A stretch of DNA of 64,000 nucleotides from the NCBI RefSeq assembly GCF_000017205.1, contig NC_009656.1, positions 62,001 through 126,000 on the forward strand, in the 5' to 3' direction. Numbering within the stretch: position 1 is the first letter of the stretch; each line of letters begins with the position of its first letter. Both the position numbers and the translations under genes were made by a program. The notes beneath the pieces are model-generated. The model did not search any database. It was not told the DNA's origin and worked only from the letters and a program-made list of their open reading frames with translations. Of this stretch, positions 29,014-38,189 are shown piece after piece. The stretch comes from Pseudomonas paraeruginosa PA7. Lineage in GTDB: Bacteria > Pseudomonadota > Gammaproteobacteria > Pseudomonadales > Pseudomonadaceae.

Positions 29014-30410
29014 GCAGCTCGCTACGGAGCTGGCAGAACAGCTGCATCACTCGGGCGTTGGAGCACTTCACCGTCACGCCGCACTTCTTCTGCCAGGCAA
29101 CGCCGGGAGCTGGAAAGACGCGCATGGCTGCAGAACTGGCCATCCGACTGCTTGAGCAGGACAGAATTGATTTGGTGCTGTGCTTTGCGCCGTCCTGCCA
29201 GGTCGTGGAGGGTTTTCGTTCGACCTTTGCGGCTGTGCTAGGCAGGCGTCTCGACGGCCAGATAGGTGCCGTAGGCGCGGCTTATACCTATCAGGCTATG
29301 GAATACCGTGATGAGGGATTCTGGCAGCTGCTTGATGACTACCGGGTGTTCGTGGTCTTCGATGAGATCCACCATTGCGCCGGCCACGATCCGCTGCTCA
29401 GCAATGCCTGGGGGCAGCAGATACTGCATCGGATACAGGACCGGGCTGCCTTCACGTTGGCCCTGTCTGGCACGCCCTGGCGTTCGGACGACAAGGCCAT
29501 CGCATTGGCTCGCTACTCTTCGCCCGAAGGGCATTTGATCTGTGATTACCGTTATGGCTTGAAAGATGCCATTGCCGACGACGTGTGCCGATCACCTCGC
29601 ATTGTGTTGCTCGACAATCAGAAGGTGAAACTTACGGAAGAGCTTGGCGCGGATAGCTCCGTGAGGCTGTTTCCCAGCATCGCCAAGCTTTTAGGGGAGT
29701 CACCTGTCACCTATGAGGAACTTCTGCGTCATGACGAGGTGATCAATCCAATCCTCGATCTTGGCTGCAGCAAGCTGAACGAGCTACGCCAGATCAAACC
29801 TGATGCCGCTGGTTTGGTGGTGGCCACAGACATCGAACACGCCCAGCAAGTTGTACTGGCTCTGGAAGCAATGGGTGAAGAGTGCCGCATCGTGACCAAC
29901 AAAACCCCGGATGCGCAGCAGGTGATCAACGCATTCCGGAGCAGCGCCTGCCGCTGGATTGTGGCCGTCGGAATGATCAGCGAAGGCACCGACATTCCCC
30001 GCCTGCAAGTGTGCTGCTACCTCAGCAGAATCCGTACCGAGCTGCATTACAGGCAAGTGCTGGGGCGGGTGCTTCGGCGAACAGGCGAATCCGATGATCA
30101 GGCCTGGCTGTTTATGCTGGCTGAGCCGACGCTGCAGAGCTTTGCAGAGCGAATTGCGGATGATCTGCCGGATGACTTGGCAGTGCTGAACGAGGTGCAG
30201 ATGCCAGCGTCCACTTCAGGTTCAAAGGCCGGCTTGATTGGAGCTGCCGGTAATATCGATGGCCTGGATGACAGTATGAAAATTGGAGTTGAGCAGGTTA
30301 TTGGAGCTGATACCGCGAACATCGTCTCGCTTGGAGGGGGCGCAGCTGGGCCAAGCTATCAGGTGAGTTTTTCCCAGCATTACAGGCAGCAATTGCTAGC
30401 TTGTTTTTAG
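29010..30410 (+). CDS. DEAD/DEAH-type SF2 helicase
   Basis: A 466-residue helicase core with no nuclease or other fused domain. Walker A is QATPGAGKTRMA (about residue 33), Walker B VVFDEIHHCAG (about residue 118), motif III ALSGTPWRSDD, and motif VI YRQVLGRVLRRTGE (about residue 347). The layout is SSL2/RecQ-independent and close to helicases of restriction and defence loci. With the winged-helix gene and Xre repressor directly beside a type I system, a role in phage defence is a reasonable inference but unproven. Confidence 0.85.
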   Translation: MSSSLRSWQNSCITRALEHFTVTPHFFCQATPGAGKTRMAAELAIRLLEQDRIDLVLCFAPSCQVVEGFRSTFAAVLGRRLDGQIGAVGAAYTYQAMEYRDEGFWQLLDDYRVFVVFDEIHHCAGHDPLLSNAWGQQILHRIQDRAAFTLALSGTPWRSDDKAIALARYSSPEGHLICDYRYGLKDAIADDVCRSPRIVLLDNQKVKLTEELGADSSVRLFPSIAKLLGESPVTYEELLRHDEVINPILDLGCSKLNELRQIKPDAAGLVVATDIEHAQQVVLALEAMGEECRIVTNKTPDAQQVINAFRSSACRWIVAVGMISEGTDIPRLQVCCYLSRIRTELHYRQVLGRVLRRTGESDDQAWLFMLAEPTLQSFAERIADDLPDDLAVLNEVQMPASTSGSKAGLIGAAGNIDGLDDSMKIGVEQVIGADTANIVSLGGGAAGPSYQVSFSQHYRQQLLACF

Positions 30411-30564
30411 TGCTGTGACACCATTACTCAAATGGAGTGGCGTCCGCTGTCGAAGGCGGACGGCTCGACCGCCGTAACGGTTAACAGACTGCTCGGAAGA
30501 TGGGCATAGGGCTCAAGACACGGATTCCGATTGACGTGGTTGATTAAATCAGGAGATAGCCGCA

Positions 30565-30828
30565 TTGACCCTTCCTCGCGAAAGAACCCGCAGCGTCATC
30601 AAGACCGAAGAATTCCTGCGAGAGCTGTCTCGTAATACTGAGCTACCCCAGGATATCCGCAGCTATGCGAAAAGCCTGCTCAGACATTACCCGTCGGCCG
30701 ACCAGATTTACTCACTGGGCCGCCTCGAAGAGTGCCTGGTAGGTGATGCGCCAGATGATGTATACCGACGGAGAGTGATCGCCTTACATTGGCCACTGTT
30801 CAGCTCGTCATTGGACTTCATCGAGTAG
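30565..30828 (+). CDS. BPSL0761-family small protein
   Basis: An 87-residue protein starting at a TTG with an AGGAG site 10 bp upstream. The pattern RTRSVIKTEEFLRELS, then DIRSYAKSLLRHYPSADQI is the BPSL0761 family seen widely in Pseudomonas and Burkholderia islands. Function unknown. It stops 2 bp before the AbiEi-like gene, so the two are probably co-expressed. Confidence 0.8.
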   Translation: MTLPRERTRSVIKTEEFLRELSRNTELPQDIRSYAKSLLRHYPSADQIYSLGRLEECLVGDAPDDVYRRRVIALHWPLFSSSLDFIE

Positions 30829-30830
30829 AA

Positions 30831-31445
30831 ATGAACGCCGCAATGTCCTGCACTGATTCTGCCCAGCCGGTATCCACTCGCATTGCGCAACGGGTCATGC
30901 GCCTACCCAAAGGGCAGCCCTTCAGCACAAGGCGTTTTGCGGCACTTGGAACGAGAAGCGCCGTATCTAAGGCAATAGCCCGTCTGGTCAGCCGAGGCGA
31001 ACTTGAGCGGGTGCATCGAGGAGTCTACATGCGCCCGAAATCCAGTCGATACGTTGCACGGGTTCGCCCAAACGCATGGGAAGTGGTGAGCTTGATTGCC
31101 AGACAGAGCCGTCAGGCTCTGCAGATTCATGGTGCCAATGCGGTTAGAAGGTTTGGACTGAGCACCCAGATGCCACTCATTTCAATCTATTACACAAGCG
31201 GGTCCAGCCGATCGCTATTTATAGGGAAAGCTGAAGTCCGGCTGGTACATGCGGCACCAATGGTCATGCAGCAAGCCGGGACCGAGGTGGGGATGGCTAT
31301 CAGCGCACTATTTTATCTCGGTAAAGACGGTTCTACCCCGGAATGCATTGCCGCGATCAAGAAGGTGCTCAGGCCTGAAGACCTAACCACATTAATGGCC
31401 TGCAAAATGCCGAAATGGATGCGCATGGCGTTGGAGCTGACATGA
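30831..31445 (+). CDS. AbiEi/DUF6088-like antitoxin-type protein without a visible toxin
   Basis: A 204-residue protein (start at the ATG at 30831). The N-terminal winged helix (SAVSKAIARLVSRGELERVHRGVYMRPK) is the DNA-binding domain of type IV antitoxins of the AbiEi/DUF6088 group, followed by a domain with PNAWEVVSLIARQ and HGANAVRRFGLSTQMP. Antitoxins of this type normally precede an AbiEii nucleotidyltransferase toxin. No such toxin frame follows here, so this is either an orphan or has another partner. Confidence 0.82.
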   Translation: MNAAMSCTDSAQPVSTRIAQRVMRLPKGQPFSTRRFAALGTRSAVSKAIARLVSRGELERVHRGVYMRPKSSRYVARVRPNAWEVVSLIARQSRQALQIHGANAVRRFGLSTQMPLISIYYTSGSSRSLFIGKAEVRLVHAAPMVMQQAGTEVGMAISALFYLGKDGSTPECIAAIKKVLRPEDLTTLMACKMPKWMRMALELT

Positions 31446-31899
31446 CCTGCTCGAATCAGGTCGACCCGCAGGCGGCACAGCGTAGATGTGTCTGAGGGAG
31501 CAGTGTCAACGCTACTGAAGCAGTCTATAGCGGATCACCAACCAGAACCGCCCGACCCTTGTCCGCTTCGCATCCAGTTGGTGGCGACCAGCTCAAAGCC
31601 GCAGTTTTATCCTGTAGGTAAATCACCAGATGTCGTTCCAAGCACAGACCCATGGATCGCGCGCCAGCAGCTTCATGCTGCTGCCGGTGCATTTTCCATC
31701 CACATGCCGGAATTTCATTGACCCAGTTTCGAGCACCAAACGAGTTGTAGAATTTCGCTTTCAGACTGCTGGGTTGGGTCAGAATAGCGTCGGCACCTGG
31801 GTCAAAAATGCATTGGCGGTAACATTTGATGTTTGCGGCAGCACCGCCTCCTGTTCCGGATTGGCACAGCAAAAGACTTGATTCGAATTCGGAGGAAAC
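31446..31899. other. Gap without a convincing gene
   Basis: The 454 bp after the AbiEi-like gene, where its toxin partner would be expected, hold only short frames on both strands with no domain signature. I found no nucleotidyltransferase motif (such as GGxxL or DxD). A decayed remnant is possible. Confidence 0.45.
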
Positions 31900-32133
31900 A
31901 TGGGTATTTCGTATTACCTTGCATGTTTGGAGACCCGGCAATATGTCTGGGTTGGCAGGCTTGACCCACAGGGGGAGGTGCCGGTGACGGATGTCGAAGG
32001 CTCCATCGCCATGTTCGCGCTGGTGAATCGGAACAAACCGTTGATCGTCGTGAGCGAAAGCCATCCGATCCTCGAAGAGGGAATGGAGTGGTCGCCGCCG
32101 GCAACGCAAGAAACGTGCAGCGGACAACCATGA
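31900..32133 (+). CDS. Hypothetical protein
   Basis: A 77-residue frame with a good ribosome site (GGAGG at about 31890). The sequence begins MGISYYLACLETRQYVWVGRL and continues with an alternating hydrophobic pattern suggesting a small alpha/beta domain. No family recognised. It is unlinked in strand or spacing to a clear operon. Confidence 0.55.
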   Translation: MGISYYLACLETRQYVWVGRLDPQGEVPVTDVEGSIAMFALVNRNKPLIVVSESHPILEEGMEWSPPATQETCSGQP

Positions 32134-32472
32134 CGAACCAACGCCAACCGCATCTCCGGACACTCGTCGCGTTACGAGTCATGGCACAGGTCGTCGTTGG
32201 ACAGCTTTAAGTGTTGGCGCTGATGGAAAATTGACCCAGTCGGATTGCGGATTTCTGCATCAGCAGCTGTTGATAAGCATATCAGCGCAGCTGCTTTTGA
32301 ATCCTCCTTTGGATAGCCCAGTTCAGTTGTCGCAGACCTGCCATATCCACCGCTGGCATGGCGCACCAGACCATGCTTGAGCTAACGCAGCGGGGCTGGA
32401 GAATTGGCAAAAGGCGCTCCGTTGCGCAGTGCCCTCGGTTACCCTCTTTAATACGAACACGAGGACTGCCCG
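32134..32472. other. Gap without a convincing gene
   Basis: These 339 bp contain no frame with family similarity on either strand. Composition is intermediate in GC. It should contain the promoter of the zinc-ribbon-like gene that follows. Confidence 0.45.
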
Positions 32473-32754
32473 GTGACAGAGACCGATAAAGACACCATTT
32501 GCGATGTATGCGCTACCAATACGAGGGTGCCGGGATACGGCGAGCAGTTCGGGACGCTCCAGGCGCTCTGGGGCTATGGCGCAGGGCATGATGGCGAACG
32601 CTATCGAGTCAATCTATGCGAAAGTTGTTTTTTCGCGGCACTAGCGTTTTTGAAGCAGGAGCGCCGTACGCAGAATATGTTCAGCGATGAGCAGCCCTGC
32701 GAGGATCGCCCATTCGGACTAGTCGCCCGTGATGACTACTTTGGCGATTCGTAG
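32473..32754 (+). CDS. Hypothetical small protein with two Cys pairs
   Basis: A 93-residue protein. The pairs ICDVCATN near the N terminus and NLCESCFFAAL near residue 54 are arranged like a zinc-binding treble-clef or zinc ribbon. The C-terminal part is acidic. Related short proteins are common in Pseudomonas accessory DNA, with no known function. Start at GTG/ATG around 32473 is the first one after a weak purine-rich stretch. Confidence 0.65.
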   Translation: MTETDKDTICDVCATNTRVPGYGEQFGTLQALWGYGAGHDGERYRVNLCESCFFAALAFLKQERRTQNMFSDEQPCEDRPFGLVARDDYFGDS

Positions 32755-32861
32755 CCATATCGCAGAGATGAGGTTATTGGCTCGCCAGCATCGAACTCAG
32801 GCCATGTCAGTACGACCTCTCGGTACAATGGCGTCACCCGCAATCGCTCTAGGGATCTCGC

Positions 32862-33134
32862 TTGACTGACGCAAAACTCACTGAAGTCGAGATGCGGCGC
32901 GCACTTGGCCTAGACCTCGCGCCTTCGAAATCGAAGCAGCCCATACCCAAACAGCACTCTACCTTCACACTCGTTGAATTGAGCGTGCGTAAGAACGGTG
33001 GTTCGCCATTCCACTTCGAGCACCGCTCCCGTTCCATCAGTACTCTCGCTGCCCAACTCGAGGCCGAGAAAGCAGCACGGGAGAAAGGGTATGAGGTCTG
33101 GGTCGTGTTGGATATCAGGCAGGTTTCATCATAG
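32862..33134 (+). CDS. Hypothetical small protein
   Basis: A 90-residue protein. The second half (RSISTLAAQLEAEKAAREKG, then EVWVVLDIRQ) predicts a helix followed by a strand. No recognisable domain. It ends about 260 bp before the umuC 3' end, which lies on the other strand, so the two are convergent. Confidence 0.55.
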   Translation: MTDAKLTEVEMRRALGLDLAPSKSKQPIPKQHSTFTLVELSVRKNGGSPFHFEHRSRSISTLAAQLEAEKAAREKGYEVWVVLDIRQVSS

Positions 33135-33397
33135 AGCCGCAAGAGCCGCCAGACAGTCCAGCCTCGCTGATTGCTCTGGGGCAATGAACGCTTGAGTCAA
33201 CTAGAGCGAGTCAGTTCGCACTCGGGCAGCTCTTGGCCGGTTGTTGCCTACCTCGACCGATAGCTGTGGTTCGACTTCGGCCTGTCACGACCGGCAGCAT
33301 CTGACTCAATGATAGTGGGTGCGTCACGCCCTCCTTAATCCTTGGTACGCCTGGTAGGTCGCTGTCAGCAACGGCGGCTCCCTCACCTGTTCATGTT

Positions 33398-34422
33398 CTA
33401 AAGTACCCTTGGCAGCTCGTCCCAGCGGCAGGTGTATCCCGGAGAACGCAGCTCCTGCTTCATCGACCAGCCGCCCAGGGCCGGCACGCGCGCCAGGCGC
33501 ACGGTGCCGCGGCCCATGTTGGTGTTGATCCTGTCCACGGTTGCCATCAGCGCCGCGCTGCGCGGCCGCGGCGCCGGAGCGAACAGGTCGGCCTGTACCT
33601 GCCCGGGGCTGGCCAGGTTCATCAGCATCACCCCGGCTTTCTGGTACCGGTAGCCGGGCCGGTAGATACCCTCCAGCCCGGCCAGCGCCGCCTGCACCAG
33701 GTCGCGCGAGTCGTTGCTCGGCGTGTGCAGCGGCACGCTGGCGGTGCGCGCGTAGCGCGGCTCGTCCGGGTTGAACACCCCGGTGCGGATATACACCTGC
33801 AGCAGCTGGCACACATCGCCTTGCGCGCGCAGCTTCTCCGCTGCGCGGCAGGCGTAGCTGGCCACCGCCTCGCGCAGCGGCGCCAGCTCCGTCACCCGGC
33901 GCGAAAAGCTGCGGCTGCAGGTGATCATCTGCTTCGGCTCCGGCCCCTCGTCCAGGGCGAAGCACGCCTCGCCGCGCAGCTCGCGGATGGTCTTCTCCAG
34001 CACCACCGAGAACTGCTTGCGCATCGTCCAGGCGTCCTGCTGCGCCAGATCCCAGGCGGTTTTAACACCCAGCGCGCCCAGGTGCGCCTGCAGCTTGCGC
34101 CCCACGCCCCACACCTCGCCCAGCGGCGCGTCCTTGAGCAACGCCGCCTGCTGCTCGGGCCGCGTGGCCACCACCACCCCGCTCTGGCTGCGCCGCTTGG
34201 CGGCCCAATTGGCCAACTTTGCGAGGGTTTTCGTTGTGCTGATGCCGACCCCCACCGGCATGCCCGTCAGGCGCTGCACCTCCGCGCGAATGTGCCGCCC
34301 GTAGCCAGCCAACGGCCGGCCCAGCCCGGCCAGGTCGAGAAAGCTCTCGTCGATCGAATACACCTCAAGCCGCGGCGCCAGCTCGCGCAGCACCCGCACC
34401 ACCCGGGCGGAAACGTCACCGT
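33398..34422 (-). pseudogene. umuC: umuC, C-terminal fragment (of three)
   Basis: This is the last piece of a Y-family DNA polymerase gene (UmuC, the catalytic subunit of Pol V): from GDVSARVV through EVYSIDESFLDLAG, which holds the catalytic Asp-Glu, to the normal end WDELPRVL. The beta-clamp-like and little-finger regions are present. Upstream it joins the Tn554-like element at about 34422. The open frame extends into the element (start at 34486) and so could make a truncated protein without the N-terminal palm residues, which would not be a working polymerase. Confidence 0.93.
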
Positions 34423-34561
34423 TTATGTGTAATAGAAAGTCAATAAGAACCGGGCCATGCTCGCCCTTGGAGCTTCTCATACCCAACCGGTATGGCTGTA
34501 GCTTCTGAGGAGATCGCCGTCGCTCACCGGATCATCCGGTCATCCTGTTAGTAACCGGTCA

Positions 34562-34624
34562 AAGCTGATCTGTTACATCGAAGGCGGACACCTGTCCATC
34601 GACAACACCCCTGCCGAGCGGTGA
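34562..34624 (+). pseudogene. IS66-type transposase remnant
   Basis: In frame from 34562, the sequence reads LICYIEGGHLSIDNTPAER and stops. This closely recalls the conserved block YxEDGRLxIDNNxAER near the C terminus of IS66 transposases. Only about 20 residues remain. The rest of the gap 34423-34929 shows no gene. It suggests that the element end was once used by, or captured, an IS66 insertion. Confidence 0.5.
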
Positions 34625-34804
34625 ACCGCCCTCCCATGTACATATGACCAAAACGTCGCCGTTATCCTACCGTTCTGTCATGCCTACCCACGACGGAGTA
34701 TTGACGGTCTCCGTCCTATAACATAGCTTTTCCGAAAGGCGCTCAAGTACATATCGTCATGTGCATACGAGCCTCGTGTCGTTAAAAGAAATGGTTGGTG
34801 CCGC

Positions 34805-34885
34805 ATGAAAGTGCTCTTCATGATGCCGTTCGGCGTGTCGAGCTTCTCCGCCCCCATCAAGATCAAGGCTTCGTCTTGGTGTTAG
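34805..34885 (+). CDS. Truncated or leader-like 26-residue frame
   Basis: A short frame starting KVLFMMPFGVSSFSAPIKI and stopping at 34885, 44 bp before the cupin start. The beginning looks like the first strand and loop of a glycosyltransferase or B12-dependent radical SAM protein, so it may be a decayed gene start. It could also be a leader peptide for the cupin-chlorite dismutase transcript. Support is weak. Confidence 0.3.
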   Translation: MKVLFMMPFGVSSFSAPIKIKASSWC

Positions 34886-34929
34886 TGCCAGATGCACGTC
34901 ACCTTGCGGTGCAGGAATGGAGTGTGAAC

Positions 34930-35292
34930 ATGAAAGCAGAAACGGAATCGCGGATTTTTTCGGTGGACGAATATGTCCGTCCGTCTAACGGCGAACCGAT
35001 CCGTTCAGTTGTTCTGGAGACCAACGATTCTGTCGTTGTAGTTTGGCACGCCTACCCTAGGCAGGAAATAGCTGCCCATGTCCATCCTCACGGCCAAGAT
35101 ACTTGGACGGTTATCTCAGGTGAGGCCAAGTATTATCAAGGCAACGGCGTAGAAATTCATCTTAAAGCTGGAGATATTGCCATTGCAAAACCTGGGCAAG
35201 TACATGGTGCCGTGAACTCTGGTCCAGGACCTTTCATATTTGTCTCCGTGGTTGCGCCGGGCAGTGCAGGTTTTGCGTTATCTGAGAAATAG
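34930..35292 (+). CDS. Cupin-domain protein linked to chlorite dismutase
   Basis: A 120-residue single-domain cupin. The motif WHAYPRQEIAAHVHPHGQDTWTVISGEAKYY carries the usual His-His-Gln/Glu ligands of cupin motif 1 and a later GQVHGAVN gives the motif 2 His, so metal binding is likely. It ends 23 bp before the chlorite dismutase gene on the same strand, so the two form a two-gene cargo unit. A role in oxychlorine or oxidative chemistry is inference from this pairing. Confidence 0.85.
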   Translation: MKAETESRIFSVDEYVRPSNGEPIRSVVLETNDSVVVVWHAYPRQEIAAHVHPHGQDTWTVISGEAKYYQGNGVEIHLKAGDIAIAKPGQVHGAVNSGPGPFIFVSVVAPGSAGFALSEK

Positions 35293-35315
35293 GCGAAAGG
35301 CCTGAGAGGAACCTG

Positions 35316-35879
35316 ATGAATACACGAGTATTTACGTTCGCTGGTGGAGAAACGGGGGTTTGGCGCGTTGTTGCGATGAATGCCGTGGCAGGAGCCCCTC
35401 TCCCTGGAATCCCACGGCTCAACGTAGCCGCTGGCTCTGTTTCGCCGCAGCCTCCGGGCACCAAATGGCTCCTTCGCGGGATAACGAGTAACGAGCGCTA
35501 TGTCGTGCGTGAAGAGAAGGATCGTCTCGTGGCGAAGCAGCCAAGCTTGGGTCGAGCAGAGGCTACCTGCGCCGCCCTGATCCCTATCCGGAAAAACCCC
35601 TCATGGTGGGGACTGTCTCAAGACGAACGCCGGAAGATTTTTGAGGAACAGTCCCGTCACATTCACATCGGGCTCCAATATCTCCCTGCTGTGGCCCGCC
35701 GCCTCCACCATTGTCGGGACCTGGGCGAGAACGAACCCTTCGACTTCTTGACTTGGTTCGAATATTCCCCGTCTGATGAGACGGCCTTTAACAGGCTTCT
35801 GGCCGAACTCCGAGCCTCGGTGGAGTGGCAGTATGTCGACAGAGAAATCGACATCCGGCTAGTGCATGAGCCGGCCTAG
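35316..35879 (+). CDS. cld: Short (lineage II) chlorite dismutase
   Basis: A 187-residue heme enzyme predicted to convert chlorite to chloride and O2. The proximal heme His (His115, in SRHIHIGL) and the distal Arg (Arg128, in AVARRL) are 13 residues apart, the spacing of known enzymes (His114/Arg127 in the short Nitrobacter and Klebsiella dimeric forms). The paired Trp (NPSWWGLS) and the C-terminal DFLTWFEYSP and YVDREIDIRL are also family hallmarks. No signal peptide, so cytoplasmic like the short form. It probably protects against chlorite, for example that made by nitrate reductase from chlorate. Confidence 0.93.
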   Translation: MNTRVFTFAGGETGVWRVVAMNAVAGAPLPGIPRLNVAAGSVSPQPPGTKWLLRGITSNERYVVREEKDRLVAKQPSLGRAEATCAALIPIRKNPSWWGLSQDERRKIFEEQSRHIHIGLQYLPAVARRLHHCRDLGENEPFDFLTWFEYSPSDETAFNRLLAELRASVEWQYVDREIDIRLVHEPA

Positions 35880-36023
35880 CATCAGGTTTAACTTCGATCT
35901 ACGTGCGGCACACTCCTGCGACACCCGCAGCCCAGCAAAACCCCGAAAAATCTAGTGTGTCGCATAACTTAGGAGTAACGCGACAGGTATGTCTAGCGAG
36001 CCACTAGTCGCTTAAGAACTTTT

Positions 36024-38189
36024 CTACTTATAGCCTCCTCTTTCTCTCATCGATCTCCTCGGCATCCTGCCGTCTAGAGCCGGCACATTGTCCAGCTTTC
36101 GAATGAGGCTCTCCAGCTTTTCCAAGTCGCCCTCGGCAATGGCTCGCTCGTCGGGAGTTAAAGGCACGGCCTCCAAGTACCGTCCGATAGACGATTTGCT
36201 TTCCAATGCTTGGGCCCTTGCGCTGGCTTTCGGCAAGTTGAAGTCACACCCCGCACAGGCCATGCGATGTGGGCAGCTGCTCCAGAAGGGATTTGAACAA
36301 TACGAGTCGCCCAAGTCATAGAAGGTGTAGGGGGCATCTGAATGGCGAACAATTACGTCATGATCGATCAAAACGGAGACCATATGGGCCATTTGATCGG
36401 CTTTAACGAAGGATGCTGCCAGCTTGGTAGGCCGAATTCGAATGTAATGCAAAGTCGAATTCGGCGAGCTATGTCCCGACCACTGCATTAGCTCGATCAG
36501 CGACATGCCCTGAGGGACGCTGGCGAGCGCCGTCACTGCGGAGGCACGTCCCCGGTGGCTGGTGATTCGCCCGCGACTGTCCTCCAGTGGCACACCCGCC
36601 TTGGCGCATAGCATTGGAATGATGGTGCCATTAATGACACTGGAGCCTATGCGCTTGCCTCGAAACTGAAATAGGTAGCTAACTTTTTCCCCGGTTCGCT
36701 CATCCAGCAAAGCGGCCTGGTTAGCAGGCCTGTCCTCCAGCCAGGCGTCAATGCGCTCCTTCACGACCACCGCTACAGGTTTGACGAAAGCTTTGAACGT
36801 CTTGCTGGCAGGAATATCGAGATAGCATAAAGTTTTTGCTGGAACGATGGTCCCATCCTCGTGTACCACATCATTGGTCTGAGGATGCGCGCATCTTTTA
36901 TCCAAGCGCATGATTTCATTGCTGCGCAAACCAGCGTGCGTCCACACTACAGCAATGGCTTGAACCATCGACAGCGGATAGTGAATCTCCGAAAGCAGAT
37001 CACTACGCTCAAGATTTAGACTCGCCCAAATCAGCTTGAGCCAGGTCGAGTCATCAATTACCCGCGGGTTGATACCCGAGTTGAATGTCACGGATCGCGG
37101 GGTGGCGAGGTGATGCCGGGGGCTGAACTTCAAACGACCCCATCCCCAGAGTTCAAAGTCTGTAAAAAATCGTCGCAAGGCATGTAGAAAGCCGCGCTTC
37201 GAGTTGGCAGCGATAGGCTGACCAAGCCCCTTTAGCTGTGTTCCCTTCGCTGACTCCAAAGCCCACTCACCGACCGTCATCCGGTCGACGGCAGCAATAA
37301 ATGCAGCGCAAGTGGACATGCTCCAATCGGTAGGCGCCGCCATTCCTGATTGCTCGCGCGCTAGCCAGACACCGGTCCTCAAGATAAAACTGTAATTGCT
37401 TTCACGTGTGCGTGGACGCAAGGTGGAAGTGTCTCGCCATCGACGGCACCACATTGCCCAAGTCGGATCGATGCCTTCGATGCTTTTCGCCCGCCAACAG
37501 GTATAGCCTCGCATGCGTAAAGGTTTCGCCAAAATCCCCATGGCAGCGAGGCCGTGAGATACCTTTCCGACCGATCTCGCGACACCTTCGCTTCGATGCT
37601 GTTGGCCCTTCAGTAGCAGTTCCTCGGTGAATGTCTCCAACCGCGGATCGCCGTTTTCCAGCATCAAGGCACCCAGCACGTTGGAAAGGAACTGCTCAAG
37701 ATGGCGAGCAGCGTAGCCCAGCGATCTCAACGCTTGGCTCAAGCGAACGTGCTCATGTCTGAACACGGCATGGCCGAAGATAAAAGAAGCATATATCGCC
37801 GGCTGCCGGAATTTGGCGATACGCTGCGGGGTTCGAAAATCGCCGAGATGGTAAGCAACGGAAGCGAGATATGGTCGTGATCCTGCTCGATTACTGAGCA
37901 AGGTCAACCACTGCGACTCAGACCAACACCAGTAGGGTTTACCGGTTTTGCTGACATTCCAGAGAATGACTGCCACTGATGAAATGGCTAATCGCTGAGA
38001 AACGCCGCTGTGCGCCGCTATATCAGCTAGCGGCCTCATGAGCTCAGGTATCTCTGATTGGAGGTAGCCCCAGTCTGAACGGTGAGAGCGATTCGAAAGT
38101 ATGCTCAGCTCGATTTTCGATAGATCGCTCTGACGTACGTACTTGCTCGCGTCGAACGGAACATAAGGGGTGACTGAGGGGGTGCTCAT
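36024..38189 (-). CDS. Tn554 TnpB-like large tyrosine recombinase
   Basis: A 721-residue recombinase. Catalytic residues are complete: first Arg in THAGLRSNEIMRL, TSHRGRAS for HxxR, SGHSSPNSTLHYI for the late His and Tyr. A C-terminal Cys cluster (CSNPFWSSCPHRMACAGCD) follows, as in TnpB and GinC-type proteins. It overlaps the upstream TnpA-like gene by 4 bp. The size exceeds Tn554 TnpB (about 630 residues). No TnpC-like gene is present at this end of the element. Confidence 0.9.
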   Translation of the reverse strand: MSTPSVTPYVPFDASKYVRQSDLSKIELSILSNRSHRSDWGYLQSEIPELMRPLADIAAHSGVSQRLAISSVAVILWNVSKTGKPYWCWSESQWLTLLSNRAGSRPYLASVAYHLGDFRTPQRIAKFRQPAIYASFIFGHAVFRHEHVRLSQALRSLGYAARHLEQFLSNVLGALMLENGDPRLETFTEELLLKGQQHRSEGVARSVGKVSHGLAAMGILAKPLRMRGYTCWRAKSIEGIDPTWAMWCRRWRDTSTLRPRTRESNYSFILRTGVWLAREQSGMAAPTDWSMSTCAAFIAAVDRMTVGEWALESAKGTQLKGLGQPIAANSKRGFLHALRRFFTDFELWGWGRLKFSPRHHLATPRSVTFNSGINPRVIDDSTWLKLIWASLNLERSDLLSEIHYPLSMVQAIAVVWTHAGLRSNEIMRLDKRCAHPQTNDVVHEDGTIVPAKTLCYLDIPASKTFKAFVKPVAVVVKERIDAWLEDRPANQAALLDERTGEKVSYLFQFRGKRIGSSVINGTIIPMLCAKAGVPLEDSRGRITSHRGRASAVTALASVPQGMSLIELMQWSGHSSPNSTLHYIRIRPTKLAASFVKADQMAHMVSVLIDHDVIVRHSDAPYTFYDLGDSYCSNPFWSSCPHRMACAGCDFNLPKASARAQALESKSSIGRYLEAVPLTPDERAIAEGDLEKLESLIRKLDNVPALDGRMPRRSMRERGGYK

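Noticed and set aside
31488..31721. Possible AbiEii toxin downstream of the AbiEi-like gene
   Set aside because: The 77-residue frame there is Pro- and Ser-rich and has no nucleotidyltransferase motif.
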